Source: Bacteroidota bacterium (GTDB lineage Bacteria > Bacteroidota > Bacteroidia > Chitinophagales > Chitinophagaceae). From it: a stretch of DNA of 52,416 bases. Where the stretch lies: the NCBI GenBank assembly GCA_029558715.1, contig JAKQEA010000101.1, forward strand, positions 1-52,416, given 5' to 3'. Of this stretch, positions 24,779-34,298 are shown piece by piece. The notes beneath the pieces are model-generated. The model worked only from the letters and a program-made list of their open reading frames with translations. It was not told the origin of the DNA and did not search any database. The translations under genes and the position numbers were made by a program. Each line of letters starts with the position of its first letter. Within the stretch, counting starts at the first letter, position 1.

Positions 24779-25033
24779 TCAGTCCTTCACAAGGCTGTTA
24801 TGCTCTTTTACCTTCTCAAGTCCGGCTGTGGTAATGCGTATAACCAGTGTCTCCTGTTGTTCAGTCACTACCAATTGTTCCAGCTCCAGTAATTGTAGTT
24901 GCTGCTGAATGTCTGACCATTCCTGCATCCTTCTGAGTATGAGCTCACGGGGCCTGCAGGAGTAGCGTTCAGGCTGCGGATCATTTTTTACGATTTCGTA
25001 GATGGTATGGAGTAGGCTGTAATGGTCTTGCAT
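24779..25033 (-). CDS. Small hypothetical protein, possibly winged-helix
   Basis: 84 aa, starting MQDHYSLLHTIYEIV. The pattern of helix, helix, then ELEQLVVTEQQETLVIRITTAGLEKV resembles a small winged-helix DNA-binding domain (helix pair plus beta wing), but no HTH family could be assigned. No signal peptide. It lies upstream of, and in the same direction as, the carbonic anhydrase gene, about 93 bp away. Confidence 0.65.
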   Translation of the reverse strand: MQDHYSLLHTIYEIVKNDPQPERYSCRPRELILRRMQEWSDIQQQLQLLELEQLVVTEQQETLVIRITTAGLEKVKEHNSLVKD

Positions 25034-25233
25034 ATTTTAAAATTATCGGAAAATAGATTGCTGCAAAGATGAACTTATTAACAATTATTTGAATGGAGCA
25101 GGAATAATTGTGGGAAAATTTTTTTCTGAAAGCTCATACAGTTAATAACTGGCTGTTTCGGATAAAACACCCTCCCTGTCCTATCAAGCCTCAAAGGTTT
25201 ATAACTTTATCAGGCAGAAATAAATGTAGGCGC

Positions 25234-25911
25234 ATGAAAATACTTATTACCGGCGCCACCGGCCTTATAGGAGCCGAAGTGGTAAGACAGGCCCTCATTG
25301 ATAATGAAATTGATCAACTGATCCTGTTGATACGTAATCAGCCGGAGATAGCGCATCCTAAAATTACCACGGTAATACATAAAGATTTCCTGGATTATGC
25401 TTCCGCAGGCAGGTATTTTGCCAAAGCTGATGCCGTTATCTGGTGTCTTGGTATTTCACAAACCCAGGTAAGTAAAAAACAATACGAGGAGATAACCTGC
25501 GGATACCTGGAAGCCTGTGCCCGGTATTGTGCCCAAATTAAGCCGGGAGTTAAATTTATTTTTGTAAGCGGTGATGGCAGTGACCGCACTGAAAAAAGCC
25601 GCACTCTCTTCAAACGCATCAAAGGGAAAGCCGAGAATTTATTGTTACAATCCGGGCTGCAGCACATCTTCATTGCCCGCCCGGATGCTGTAAGACCCAG
25701 GCAAAAAAATAAAAGAGCCCCTTTGGCCTATAAGCTGGCTTACCCTTTTTTTCCGTTGGTACAATTACTGGCTCCTGATAAGATCATCTGGTCTGATGTA
25801 TTGGCAAGAGCATTGCTGCTGATAGCCAAAAAAGGAGCTGAAAAAAATACGTTAGAAAATATCGAACTGAAAGCATTGGAATCAAATAAAAATCAGGGAA
25901 ATTTTGTATAG
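25234..25911 (+). CDS. NAD(P)-binding atypical SDR protein
   Basis: 225 aa from the ATG at 25234 (MKILITGATGLIG); the open frame extends to 25108 without a good start. The Rossmann motif GATGLIG is at 7-13. Middle motifs KADAVIWCLGISQTQVSKKQYEEI, FVSGDGSD and the C-terminal HIFIARPDAVRP resemble the HTATIP2/oxidoreductase-like atypical SDRs. The YxxxK of classical SDRs is not evident. Substrate unknown. The gene is followed 66 bp later by a GH29 fucosidase gene in the same direction. Confidence 0.85.
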   Translation: MKILITGATGLIGAEVVRQALIDNEIDQLILLIRNQPEIAHPKITTVIHKDFLDYASAGRYFAKADAVIWCLGISQTQVSKKQYEEITCGYLEACARYCAQIKPGVKFIFVSGDGSDRTEKSRTLFKRIKGKAENLLLQSGLQHIFIARPDAVRPRQKNKRAPLAYKLAYPFFPLVQLLAPDKIIWSDVLARALLLIAKKGAEKNTLENIELKALESNKNQGNFV

Positions 25912-25977
25912 CAAAACCAGCCTGTTTGACAAAATTAAAAAACTATACAGCAACACTTTTCAGTTTAAACAACGAAT

Positions 25978-27306
25978 ATGAAAAAGACACTACCAGCTCT
26001 CCTGTTATTCTTCCATTTGTTTGCACCGGCACAGGAATCCTATAAACCCAGTACAGAAAATTTAGCAGCCCGTAAAACATTCCAGGATGATAAATATGGG
26101 CTGTTTATCCACTGGGGACTGAGCAGTGTACTGGGCAACGGAGAATGGGTAATGAATAACCGGCGGATCAAAGTGGAAGATTACCGTCGTTATAACAGGG
26201 TCTTTAATCCTGTTGATTTCGATGCAGAAAAATGGGTGCTCACAGCAAAGAAAGCCGGCATGAAATATATCGTCTTCATTACCCGGCACCATGATGGCTT
26301 TTCCAACTGGGATACTAAATACTCAGACTGGAAGATCACAAACACTCCATATGGCAAAGATGCACTGAAGCAACTGGCTGAAGCCTGCAGGAAACATAAT
26401 ATCAAACTGGGCCTCTACTACTCTACCCTTGACTGGTATCGCAATGATTATCCTTTCGAAACCGGCCGTACCGGTCAGTACAGTGGAAGAACAGGGAAAA
26501 GCAACTATGCAAGTTACCTGCAGTTCATGAAAAATCAATTAACTGAATTGCTTACTAACTATGGCCCTGTCATGAGTATCTGGTTCGATGGTCACTGGGA
26601 CCAAACCAATCCCGAGGGGCATGCCGACAGGACTTCCCGAATTGACTGGAAATATGAAGAACTCTATAGTCTCATTCACCAGTTGCAACCAGCTTGTATG
26701 ATCGGCAACAACCATCATCTTGACCCCGTTGCAGGAGAAGATTTCCAGATGTTTGAAAAAGATCTGCCGGGAGAAAATAAATCGGGGCTGAGTTTTCAGC
26801 AACCCTCCGATGCACTGCCATTAGAAACCTGCGAGACCATGAATGATTCCTGGGGCTATAATGTGACCGACAGAAATTATAAAACAGTGAAGCAGGTGAT
26901 CCATTTACTGGTAAACACTGCTGGTCGCAATGCCAATTTACTATTGAATGTGGGGCCGATGCCTAATGGGGAAATACAAAAAGAATTTACCGACACATTA
27001 CAGGCGGCAGGTGTATGGTTGCAACAATATGGTACTGCTATTTACAATACCCGTGGCAAACTGATGCCGCCCCAACCATGGGGGATAGCCACCAGAAACG
27101 ATAAACAGGTATTTCTCCATTTGCTGCACCCTCCGGCTAACAATTTTATTCTGCTCCCGGGATTCAATGAAACTATTTCGTCCGTTGAAATAATGGGGAG
27201 CAATAAAAAGCTAAAATGGACTAAGGTCACAGAAGGGGTTTTTATATATCATGAGTACCCCGCACAGGAAACGATTGATCATGTGATACAAGTGACAGTA
27301 AAGTAA
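25978..27306 (+). CDS. Alpha-L-fucosidase, GH29
   Basis: 442 aa with a signal peptide (MKKTLPALLLFFHLFAPAQ). GH29 barrel motifs are present: YGLFIHWGLSS, ITRHHDGFSNWDT, LGLYYSTLDWYR, and the nucleophile Asp204 in SIWFDGHWD. LLLNVGPMPNGEI near 325 is also typical. It hydrolyses terminal alpha-L-fucose from glycans in the periplasm or outside. The C-terminal 90 residues form a short beta domain. It is not inside a PUL: no SusC/SusD genes flank it. Confidence 0.94.
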   Translation: MKKTLPALLLFFHLFAPAQESYKPSTENLAARKTFQDDKYGLFIHWGLSSVLGNGEWVMNNRRIKVEDYRRYNRVFNPVDFDAEKWVLTAKKAGMKYIVFITRHHDGFSNWDTKYSDWKITNTPYGKDALKQLAEACRKHNIKLGLYYSTLDWYRNDYPFETGRTGQYSGRTGKSNYASYLQFMKNQLTELLTNYGPVMSIWFDGHWDQTNPEGHADRTSRIDWKYEELYSLIHQLQPACMIGNNHHLDPVAGEDFQMFEKDLPGENKSGLSFQQPSDALPLETCETMNDSWGYNVTDRNYKTVKQVIHLLVNTAGRNANLLLNVGPMPNGEIQKEFTDTLQAAGVWLQQYGTAIYNTRGKLMPPQPWGIATRNDKQVFLHLLHPPANNFILLPGFNETISSVEIMGSNKKLKWTKVTEGVFIYHEYPAQETIDHVIQVTVK

Positions 27307-27359
27307 ATGGCCGGAACAGGTTTCTAAAGCAAGTCAGATAAATTTTACAGCCTTGCTAT

Positions 27360-27551
27360 TTATAAGCCCGCTGGTATTTTTATTTTCAATTTCCTCATTT
27401 GTTCTTTCAGTTTCTCTGGCAACCCAGGATGGCAACCGCAATTCTTCTGATGGGCCAGGTGCCAGTCAATACGTTGTTGCAATGTGGGATTCTTCGGCAT
27501 AGGATGCTGCTGATGCCATTCGGCATTAAGCCCCTTTGGTTTCTTTTGCAT
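27360..27551 (-). CDS. Small Cys/His-containing protein, 63 aa
   Basis: This 63-aa protein starts MQKKPKGLNAEWH and carries the core MPKNPTLQQRIDWHLAHQKNCGCHPGLPEKL (about 18-48, quoted in part), with a CGCH cluster and further His residues (WHQQH, WHLAH) that could bind a metal. I recall similar short proteins in Bacteroidota. The C-terminus is basic (KLKEQMRKLKIKI). No signal peptide. Convergent with the fucosidase gene. Function unknown. Confidence 0.6.
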   Translation of the reverse strand: MQKKPKGLNAEWHQQHPMPKNPTLQQRIDWHLAHQKNCGCHPGLPEKLKEQMRKLKIKIPAGL

Positions 27552-27861
27552 AAAACTTGTATAGCATAAATATATAACAGCTAATCAACCTGTTTCTATG
27601 ACTGTTGTCAATAACTGAAATGAGAATAAAAACCGCAAGCCTGGTGTGCATGATACCATCTCAACTGCTTTGGGAAGCAGGATAAGTTTCTGCATGAATG
27701 CCGGTTGAACAGCTATGACCAATAAGAACGCAGAAAGTTAAAAAAGCTGCTTACGGCAGAAAACATCACTGACAAAGTGAGGGTCTAGCTACGTTTATTT
27801 TCTCTTTACTCCGGTAGTTGTTGAATAGGACAAGGTCTTTATACGAATCTTGCCAATTATG
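27552..27861. other. 310-bp gap, nothing recognised
   Basis: No coding frame of more than a few tens of codons with plausible composition, no terminator with a T-run and no repeat were recognised. It contains the upstream region of the small protein (leftward). Confidence 0.35.
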
Positions 27862-29478
27862 CTATTCCGGAAGAAATTTTACAAGCATTAGAGTGTCTGG
27901 ATAAAAATTGTTGAAGCTCATGAACTTCTCAATTTTTTTCCCTTGAGCCTGGTGTTTATCGATGATGTAAAAGGCATCAAAACGGATTGAGTCTGCAAAT
28001 TTCAGTATCTCCTTTCTGCCTATCATAATCTGGAAACTTTTGCCATCAAAATTTCCTGTCTCTGCATTTCGTAGAATGAAAAGATCGTGGCCCTTCGTTT
28101 TCGATACAATTTGCTCCGTAACGGACTTAGATTCGGTATATCTCTTTCCCCTTGATTCTATGACAAACCAGTTAAACCCAAATCGGAAAAAAATTATAGC
28201 CAGGATAAAAAAATAATACCTGTATTGCTTCATCCTGAACATAGCCCAAACAACCAATGCAAACAATAAAACCAGTACCAGTGATTTGAGAACCGGCTGG
28301 CTTGTTTCTATATTTAATTTTAAAAAAGGAAGAATAAGAAAAGTAAGGAGCAAGGCAAAACAAGCAACAAATAATATTACACTTACTACTTTATGCTGCC
28401 ACGAATGGTTATCTAAAGTGTCAAAGAAAAGATAAAAACAAATCAAATAGAAAAGTGGCAGAAACATGAAAAGATACCGGGGATGAATCTTTGGTGAAAT
28501 CCAGTAGATTATGATGTTTACCACTAAAACAACGAAAGAATAATAAACGAAATCATTCTGCTTTAGTTTCTGCCACAAACCTTTTTGAAAAAAAGCAACA
28601 ACAAATAATGTCCAGGGAGCAAAATGGTATAAAAAAGTAAGGGGAAATGTAAATAGATGAAAAATAGCTATCCTTGTTTTATGTTCCATGAATGTCCTCT
28701 TGGAACTTTCCTGCATCAGGTTTCCAAATACATCCAGCAAGGCAATATCATTTACCGATAAATAGGCAAGGTAATATGAGCCTGTTATCACTACCAATAA
28801 TAAAATTCCAGCAAAATGTGCCGGGTGAAACAACACATTGAATTTTCTTTTCCATATAAAGTAAGCAAGCAGGCTTAGTGCCTGAAAAACCAGGGCAGGA
28901 AATCCCTTCATCAGGAAACCTGCTGCAGCTATCAGGTAGGTAAGCAGAAATAAATGATAATATTTTTTCTTCTCTCCATAATGGTAGATCAAAAAGAAAC
29001 TTATGTAAACAATCCAGGAAAAAGTGGTGTCGATCAATCCTACAATTGAATCATAAATCATGATCCTCCCGTTAGTCATAAAAGCAAAAGCTGTAAAAAA
29101 AGCCACAGAAGCAGATAAATACTTTTTAGTAAAATGATATACAGTGATACCCATACCAATAGTGGCCACGATAACAGGCAACCGGAATGCAAACATGGAA
29201 TAATTCCCAAAGAGCTTAAAATAGACTATTATTAACCAGTTATAGAGTGGTGGTTTATTAAGATAAATTTCCCCATTTAATGTAGGCGTAAGATAGTCAC
29301 CTGAAAATATCATTTCGCCGGCAACAAGGGCACGCCTTGCTTCATCATGATCAGCATTTAACGGCACAAAATCAAGATGCGACAAATAGGCGAGGATAAG
29401 CAACAACAGGCAGGTTATTCCAAAAAACAAATGAAACCTCTCTTCTGATAGCTTATTTTTCAATATCACTTGCTGCAT
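27862..29478 (-). CDS. ArnT/PMT-like GT39 glycosyltransferase
   Basis: 538 aa, about 11-12 predicted membrane helices, no cleaved signal. After the first helix comes FVPLNADHDEARRALVAGEM, with the Asp-Glu pair typical of the first external loop in dolichol/undecaprenyl-phosphate-dependent GT-C enzymes. YLNKPPLYNWLIIVYFKLFG near 70 is the usual follow-on motif. The C-terminal 100 residues are a soluble periplasmic domain. Known: family members move a sugar from a polyprenyl carrier to lipid A, protein or another acceptor; the acceptor here is unknown. The gene is single. Confidence 0.9.
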   Translation of the reverse strand: MQQVILKNKLSEERFHLFFGITCLLLLILAYLSHLDFVPLNADHDEARRALVAGEMIFSGDYLTPTLNGEIYLNKPPLYNWLIIVYFKLFGNYSMFAFRLPVIVATIGMGITVYHFTKKYLSASVAFFTAFAFMTNGRIMIYDSIVGLIDTTFSWIVYISFFLIYHYGEKKKYYHLFLLTYLIAAAGFLMKGFPALVFQALSLLAYFIWKRKFNVLFHPAHFAGILLLVVITGSYYLAYLSVNDIALLDVFGNLMQESSKRTFMEHKTRIAIFHLFTFPLTFLYHFAPWTLFVVAFFQKGLWQKLKQNDFVYYSFVVLVVNIIIYWISPKIHPRYLFMFLPLFYLICFYLFFDTLDNHSWQHKVVSVILFVACFALLLTFLILPFLKLNIETSQPVLKSLVLVLLFALVVWAMFRMKQYRYYFFILAIIFFRFGFNWFVIESRGKRYTESKSVTEQIVSKTKGHDLFILRNAETGNFDGKSFQIMIGRKEILKFADSIRFDAFYIIDKHQAQGKKIEKFMSFNNFYPDTLMLVKFLPE

Positions 29479-29721
29479 ACTGAATTAAGATTGAACGACA
29501 AAACCGGTTGATTAAATAATCTATTTTTGAATTTACTCTATCCTTTGCACAACGATTAAATATAGTAATAAAGAATTAAATTTCTTTTTTGTAAAAGCAA
29601 TAAAGAGTACTTACCTGTGCGAATCGTTGAGTAGCCCGCTGGTAATAATCAACTCCAACTTTTTGGGCTTACTATTTATGCAAAAAAACTGCCCTTACAG
29701 ATTCAGCAGGTAAGAAAAATT

Positions 29722-30270
29722 TCATTTAACCGGTTGCGGAGCATCTTTAAATCGTTTATGGGCGCCGGATATTTTATCAATAAAATACTGCAGCGGTATA
29801 ATGACTTTCTTTACAAACCCGGGTATGCCGCCCACATCAAATTCAGATTTATAGCGGGTCATTAAAAAAGCTGCGGCTGTTTGTTCAGGCCGGTGATTTT
29901 TACCCGCATCTATCGCCTTGTAAATTTCCGTCAGATAATATTCTATATTATCTGCTGGTTTTATCCAGCCTTTACAATTCAATACCTCATTGCCAGCATT
30001 CCAGAACCGGTGCCAGGTGCCCCGGTAAAAAGTAATAGTCTCTCCCGGACCGTAATACTTTGGCTCTTCACCAGGAATTTGCGTACCAATTTTTCCGGTT
30101 ATCACAGTAAGACTTTCATCCTGCTTCCAATGCACATGCATAAGCGGGCCGGCACCAGGCTGCACCCAGTTCTCCACTTCCAGTTTGTCAACACCGTCTT
30201 CTTTTATCAACCGGATGAAACAAAGTTTTTCTCCAATTTTATTTTCGATGGTATGCGGGTGGATGTACAT
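29722..30270 (-). CDS. Cupin-domain protein
   Basis: 182 aa from the ATG at 30270 (MYIHPHTIENKIG); the ATG at 30285 adds five residues. The cupin barrel covers about residues 15-110, with motif 1 around PLMHVHWKQDESLTVITGKIG and motif 2 around GETITFYRGTWHRFWNAG, giving His and Glu metal ligands. The C-terminal part is helical (LTEIYKAIDAGKN, AAFLMTRYKSEFDV). No signal peptide. Enzymatic or sensing role unknown. Confidence 0.85.
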   Translation of the reverse strand: MYIHPHTIENKIGEKLCFIRLIKEDGVDKLEVENWVQPGAGPLMHVHWKQDESLTVITGKIGTQIPGEEPKYYGPGETITFYRGTWHRFWNAGNEVLNCKGWIKPADNIEYYLTEIYKAIDAGKNHRPEQTAAAFLMTRYKSEFDVGGIPGFVKKVIIPLQYFIDKISGAHKRFKDAPQPVK

Positions 30271-30658
30271 AGCGCAATTTTGCATTAAGGTAACGAATAT
30301 GGAAAAATCAGAAGCATTGTATCTGCAAAAAGATATGATCGGTGGTTAATTCCTTATTTCCATATTGCCCCGGGAGCTGCTCTCAATTGTAATTTCTTGT
30401 GGGTTCCTGTTAAGGATGTTGATCAAACGGGCATAGTATGTACCTTCTATATAATTACCCCCTTGCTTGTTATACTGACCTCAGGATATATATTGAATTT
30501 TCATGGACCGTGCCCTGCGAAGACCCGGCATGGAAAAACTGCTGACAGAGCCAAAACAGTACTTTTCACCAACCATAATCCAACTTTCCCCATTCATATA
30601 TAATTGTGTGGCGGTTGCAGGAAATGAATCTAACTTACTGTATGCACAAACTACAGTC
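30271..30658. other. 390-bp gap with no accepted gene
   Basis: A frame around 30340-30600 gives a sequence starting IPYFHIAPGAALNCN that recalls hexapeptide acyltransferases, but it has no start codon of quality and quickly loses the pattern. I do not call it. The region contains the upstream signals of the cupin gene (leftward) and dioxygenase gene (rightward). Confidence 0.35.
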
Positions 30659-31339
30659 ATGAAAAGAATTTTACTTCCCCTGCTATTGATGGGCAGCTGG
30701 TCATACCTGCCCGCACAATCAACCGATAATGCTTCGCTTATCAAAGAAGCAGCTGATAAACTAAAAAACAAAACAGCTACAGTATCTTCTGTACTGACCG
30801 ACAAACGCTACCTGCCGGTTCATCCTGAAACGGATTTCAGGGAATTAATAAAAAATAATTGCAGCACCGGTGTATTGCAGATAACTACTGCCGATGAACC
30901 CGGCAGGAAAATAAAAGTGCTGGGAACAGTCTCTGACAAAGAAGGGCAGCCTGTAGCAGGTGCGCTGATCTATCTGTACCAGACCGACGCCAAAGGCTGG
31001 TATGCTGCCGGCAATCCTCATGTGGGAGGCAATGAAGGCGATATGCGGCATGCAAGACTGTTTGGTTATGTGAGAACGGATGTAAACGGAAAATTTGAAC
31101 TGCATACTATAAAACCATCGGGATATCCACGAAGCGACCTGCCCGCACATATCCATGTGCATGTATGGGCAGATGGCTACCTTGATTTTGTCAATGAGTT
31201 TTTATTTGATGATGATGAGCGGCTCAGGGGAACAATACGGGAACAATCCATCCGGAACCGTTTTCTTATACAAAAACCGGAGAAAGCCACAGTTCCATTT
31301 GACCAGCAGTTTTCATACCAGATACAACTGAGCAGGTAG
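30659..31339 (+). CDS. Secreted intradiol-ring-cleavage dioxygenase-like protein
   Basis: 226 aa from the ATG at 30659 (signal MKRILLPLLLMGSWSYLPAQ); the frame is open to 30503 but upstream sequence looks non-coding. The core is the intradiol dioxygenase fold: VLGTVSDKEGQPVAGALIYLYQTDAKGWYA, RLFGYVRTDVNGKFELHTIKP, GYPRSDLPAHIHVHVWADGY. Candidate iron ligands (Tyr in GWYA, Tyr in GYP, the two His of HIHVH) are all present. Cytosolic catechol dioxygenases are longer; exported short forms of unknown substrate are common in Bacteroidota. Confidence 0.85.
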   Translation: MKRILLPLLLMGSWSYLPAQSTDNASLIKEAADKLKNKTATVSSVLTDKRYLPVHPETDFRELIKNNCSTGVLQITTADEPGRKIKVLGTVSDKEGQPVAGALIYLYQTDAKGWYAAGNPHVGGNEGDMRHARLFGYVRTDVNGKFELHTIKPSGYPRSDLPAHIHVHVWADGYLDFVNEFLFDDDERLRGTIREQSIRNRFLIQKPEKATVPFDQQFSYQIQLSR

Positions 31340-31453
31340 AAGCTGATAACTTACTCCGGGTCCTTGTGGAGCCCCGGCTTCGAAGAAAGCTGGTACAATA
31401 AACCAGAAGCCTATTTCGTTAGAATCATCTCCCCCCATTTTAAACCACTTGTT

Positions 31454-31936
31454 ATGAGAAAGCTATTATTTTTTGCTCTCACCGTTTCAATAACCACTCA
31501 ATTAACAGCTCAACAATCATTTAAAAAAACTACGCTATATGGCGAAATAGGTGGTAATGGGCTTGGTATATTGTCTGTTAATTATGAACGACAAATAGGT
31601 GCAAAGCCCGGACTTGGTTTATTTGTTGGTATAAGCCCTCTTTCAGGTAATAAGCCTTCCATAGTATCTGGTGTTAAATACTTAATTGACTTTGGTAATC
31701 ATAAATCTTTCTTTGAAGCTGGCTTCGGTATTACACTTTCTGACAGAGAATATATGGGTGCAAAAAGAAATAATCTAACTAATGAAAATCCTTATACACC
31801 AGCTTATATTCCTTCTGTTGGATACCGGCACCATACAAAATATGGCCTAATGTGGAGGGTGAATTACACACCTTTTATCTCTAAATACAACAATGCAGCT
31901 TTCTATCCCGGCATTTCAGTGGGCTGGAGATTTTAA
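31454..31936 (+). CDS. Small outer-membrane barrel-like protein
   Basis: 160 aa from the ATG at 31454 (MRKLLFFALTVSITTQLTAQQ, signal peptide). The rest is amphipathic beta-strands (GEIGGNGLGILSVNYERQIG, GLGLFVGISPLSGNKPSIVSGVKYLIDFGNHKSFFEAGFGITL, VGYRHHTKYGLMWRVNYTPF) ending in SVGWRF; a terminal aromatic is the usual last-strand signal of outer-membrane barrels. Likely an 8-strand barrel. Role unknown. Confidence 0.85.
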   Translation: MRKLLFFALTVSITTQLTAQQSFKKTTLYGEIGGNGLGILSVNYERQIGAKPGLGLFVGISPLSGNKPSIVSGVKYLIDFGNHKSFFEAGFGITLSDREYMGAKRNNLTNENPYTPAYIPSVGYRHHTKYGLMWRVNYTPFISKYNNAAFYPGISVGWRF

Positions 31937-32040
31937 GCCGGCTAAACTGTACAGCCTTCTTTTATATCTTCTTTCTTTTCTGAAGTTGTTGTATATCATC
32001 AAGACCCTTGTACAGGACGAAAATTTATTACGACCGGAAA

Positions 32041-33207
32041 TCAGCCTGCACAGCTTTTAAATGCGCTGATGATATAAGCAGCGTCTTTATATAGTATCGT
32101 TTCATTTACTGTGAGTGTAATCCTGCTTTTATTGCCCGGCGGTATGATGCGGATGTTAAACTCTTTATTCAGTCGCTGCTGCAGTTTATTACCATCTATT
32201 GTTTTACCCATCTCCAGTGCATAAATGTTTGTGCCGCCATCGAGTGCTGAAACCTGTAAACCCGGAATCTTATTAAGCCCGGAAAAAATTTCTTCTGATT
32301 GTTTTATGGCCTGCTTCAGCCTGTTTTCAATCCCTTCCAGCCTGCTGAGTACCATGGCTGCAGTGAACCAGTTACTGAAAACAGTACCTCCATGTATCTT
32401 GATCAGATGCGGTATTTTATCCATTACCGATTTGCTGCCGCAGAGCACAGCGCCATTGGCACCGCCCAGGTATTTGTAGAGAGAGATATACACTGTGTCG
32501 AAATAAGAAGCATACTCCTTTACACTGACACCGGACCAGGCAGCGGCCATATAGATCCTTGCGCCATCAAGGTGAAGGGGAATATTATTGCTGCGGCAAT
32601 ACTCACTGATCTTCCTGATCTCTTCAATGGGAACCATTCTTCCTTCTGTTCTGCGTACCGGGTTTTCAATTGACACAGCGCCGATGCCGCTGGAAAATAC
32701 TTCCTGCTCTTTCAATCCTGCTATGGCATTCTTTAATTCTTCTGCAGTGAAGTAAGTTTTTCCCATCGCCAGTGGCATCAATCGTTTTTTATGCACAGAT
32801 TGTGCTGCATCTGCTTCATCCCGGTACACATGACTGTTATCCTGTACAAATACTTTGGTGTTATTCCCGCTGAGTACCGCAATAGCCAGCTGGTTGGCCA
32901 TGGTGCCGGTGGGCAGGCAGGCGGCTTTTTCCTTTCCGGTTATTTCTTCAAATTTCTTTTCCATAGCTGCCACTGCCCCACCCTCCAGGTAGAAATCTCT
33001 TTTGATGGCTTCTTTGCTGTTGATCTTTTGCAGTTCAGCGATGTACTGCGCAGGATTGAAATCTTCGCCATCATAAAAGAACTTGATGATGGGTTCATCT
33101 GCATACTCTTCTTTCTTTCCTGTTGCGATAGCTGCTTGTGGAAGAAAAGCAGGTAATACGGCAATGCCGGATACTTTAAGAAAATTTCTGCGGTTGAAGG
33201 CTGACAT
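32041..33207 (-). CDS. Tat-exported threonine-aldolase-like PLP enzyme
   Basis: 388 aa from the ATG at 33207. The N-terminus (NRRNFLKVSGIAVLPAFLPQAAIA) is a twin-arginine signal, rare for this family, whose usual members are cytosolic. The body is the beta-eliminating-lyase/threonine-aldolase fold: LPTGTMANQLAIAVLSG, VSIENPVRRTEGRMVP, PLHLDGARIYMAA (Asp for the PLP ring nitrogen) and ISLYKYLGGANGAVLCG with the PLP Lys. The Arg for the carboxylate is plausible near KSRITLTVN. Substrate unknown. A PLP enzyme folded in the cytosol would need Tat export, which fits. Confidence 0.85.
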   Translation of the reverse strand: MSAFNRRNFLKVSGIAVLPAFLPQAAIATGKKEEYADEPIIKFFYDGEDFNPAQYIAELQKINSKEAIKRDFYLEGGAVAAMEKKFEEITGKEKAACLPTGTMANQLAIAVLSGNNTKVFVQDNSHVYRDEADAAQSVHKKRLMPLAMGKTYFTAEELKNAIAGLKEQEVFSSGIGAVSIENPVRRTEGRMVPIEEIRKISEYCRSNNIPLHLDGARIYMAAAWSGVSVKEYASYFDTVYISLYKYLGGANGAVLCGSKSVMDKIPHLIKIHGGTVFSNWFTAAMVLSRLEGIENRLKQAIKQSEEIFSGLNKIPGLQVSALDGGTNIYALEMGKTIDGNKLQQRLNKEFNIRIIPPGNKSRITLTVNETILYKDAAYIISAFKSCAG

Positions 33208-33344
33208 ATCGGTTGGCTTTTGGTATAACAATGTAAGGAGAAATTTGATAATGGGATCGAGATGAATAGTGATTAGTACAGCAAGGTTACCTGAAACTTG
33301 TGTGGCGATAAATTTTTATTAACTTCATACATAAAGCATTTATT

Positions 33345-34085
33345 ATGGATAATAGGCGGATAAAATATTTTTTAGCTATCTCAATGAGTTATTTTTTTTG
33401 TGCATTGATCAGTTGCTCTAAAAATGATAACTCCGCCCCCAATCTACCTTTATCATCGGAAAAGAAACTAAATGGGGTCGAATTCAAAGCTGCGGACAAT
33501 CCTGGTTTAAATGAAAATATTTCAGGTTCTATTAGTGGAAATTCATTAACCGTTAAGTTCCCTTCCAATATTTCAATGAACGGCCTGGTTCCTACTATTA
33601 ATTTTTCCGGCAAATCCATTTCACCTGCCAATAAGACCCCACAGAATTTTTCAGCGCCAGTGACGTATAAAATAACTGCGGAAGATGGTTCATTCACAGA
33701 ATTTGTTTTCACCTGTTCATACAGGACATTTTCTGATACAACAAGTATGATTAAAACAAGATGGGGTGTGATCAAGGATTCCGTAACCAACAATAATTTT
33801 AATTACCCTAATGGACTTTACCCCAACCCTGGTGTTTATATTGGTGTTCCTGCTGATTATTATGATTTCAGGGATGATGGCAGGGTATATATGTATGAAA
33901 ATAACAATTCTGATAATGCTCCTTACCAGATTTTACCAAATGGAAGAATTTCATTAATAAGTTTCGGAAATTATAATTACGAGTGTTCCATTTTATATTT
34001 GTCCACAACCAAAATGACCCTTTTCTGGGATTTAACCAGTGCCAACGGTGGACGATATACCAGAACTCTTTATTTATACAGGTGA
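33345..34085 (+). CDS. Lipoprotein with DUF5018-like N-terminal domain
   Basis: 246 aa lipoprotein (lipid Cys24 after SMSYFFCALIS). Residues about 40-130 look like the DUF5018/Ig-like domain of Bacteroidota surface proteins (NGVEFKAADNPGLNENISGSISGNSLTVKFPSNISMNGLVPTINFSGKSI, quoted in pieces). A second, Tyr/Asn-rich beta domain follows (about 140-246). Base composition is AT-rich compared with clpB nearby, as for the next two genes. Function unknown. Confidence 0.75.
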   Translation: MDNRRIKYFLAISMSYFFCALISCSKNDNSAPNLPLSSEKKLNGVEFKAADNPGLNENISGSISGNSLTVKFPSNISMNGLVPTINFSGKSISPANKTPQNFSAPVTYKITAEDGSFTEFVFTCSYRTFSDTTSMIKTRWGVIKDSVTNNNFNYPNGLYPNPGVYIGVPADYYDFRDDGRVYMYENNNSDNAPYQILPNGRISLISFGNYNYECSILYLSTTKMTLFWDLTSANGGRYTRTLYLYR

Positions 34086-34142
34086 GCCTGATAAAGTACA
34101 TATGATTGATGCGGAAACTTAAAACTACTATTAGGTTAACAG

Positions 34143-34298
34143 ATGAAAACCAACAACGGCTTAAACACCGTTGACACTTATAAACGAAGTGGTAAAATAA
34201 CCATTAGGGAATCAACCAATGCAACTCGGATAAAATCACAAATGCCTGCAAGTGCAAACCCTGATGCCAAGTTTTTATCAATTAAAAAGCAAATTTAA
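34143..34298 (+). CDS. Small ORF (51 aa) directly coupled to the next gene
   Basis: An ATG at 34143 opens a frame of 51 codons ending TAA at 34296-34298, and the next gene starts with ATG at 34299 (TAAATG). The product (starts MKTNNGLNTVDTYKRSGK) is basic, without signal or membrane segment. I do not recognise it. The junction fits translational coupling, which is the main reason to accept it. It could also be a leader peptide or a chance frame. Confidence 0.45.
   Translation: MKTNNGLNTVDTYKRSGKITIRESTNATRIKSQMPASANPDAKFLSIKKQI

Noticed and set aside
30340-30603. Hexapeptide-acyltransferase-like fragment (IPYFHIAPGAALNCN)
   Set aside because: Short resemblance only; no start codon of quality and the pattern breaks after a few residues.
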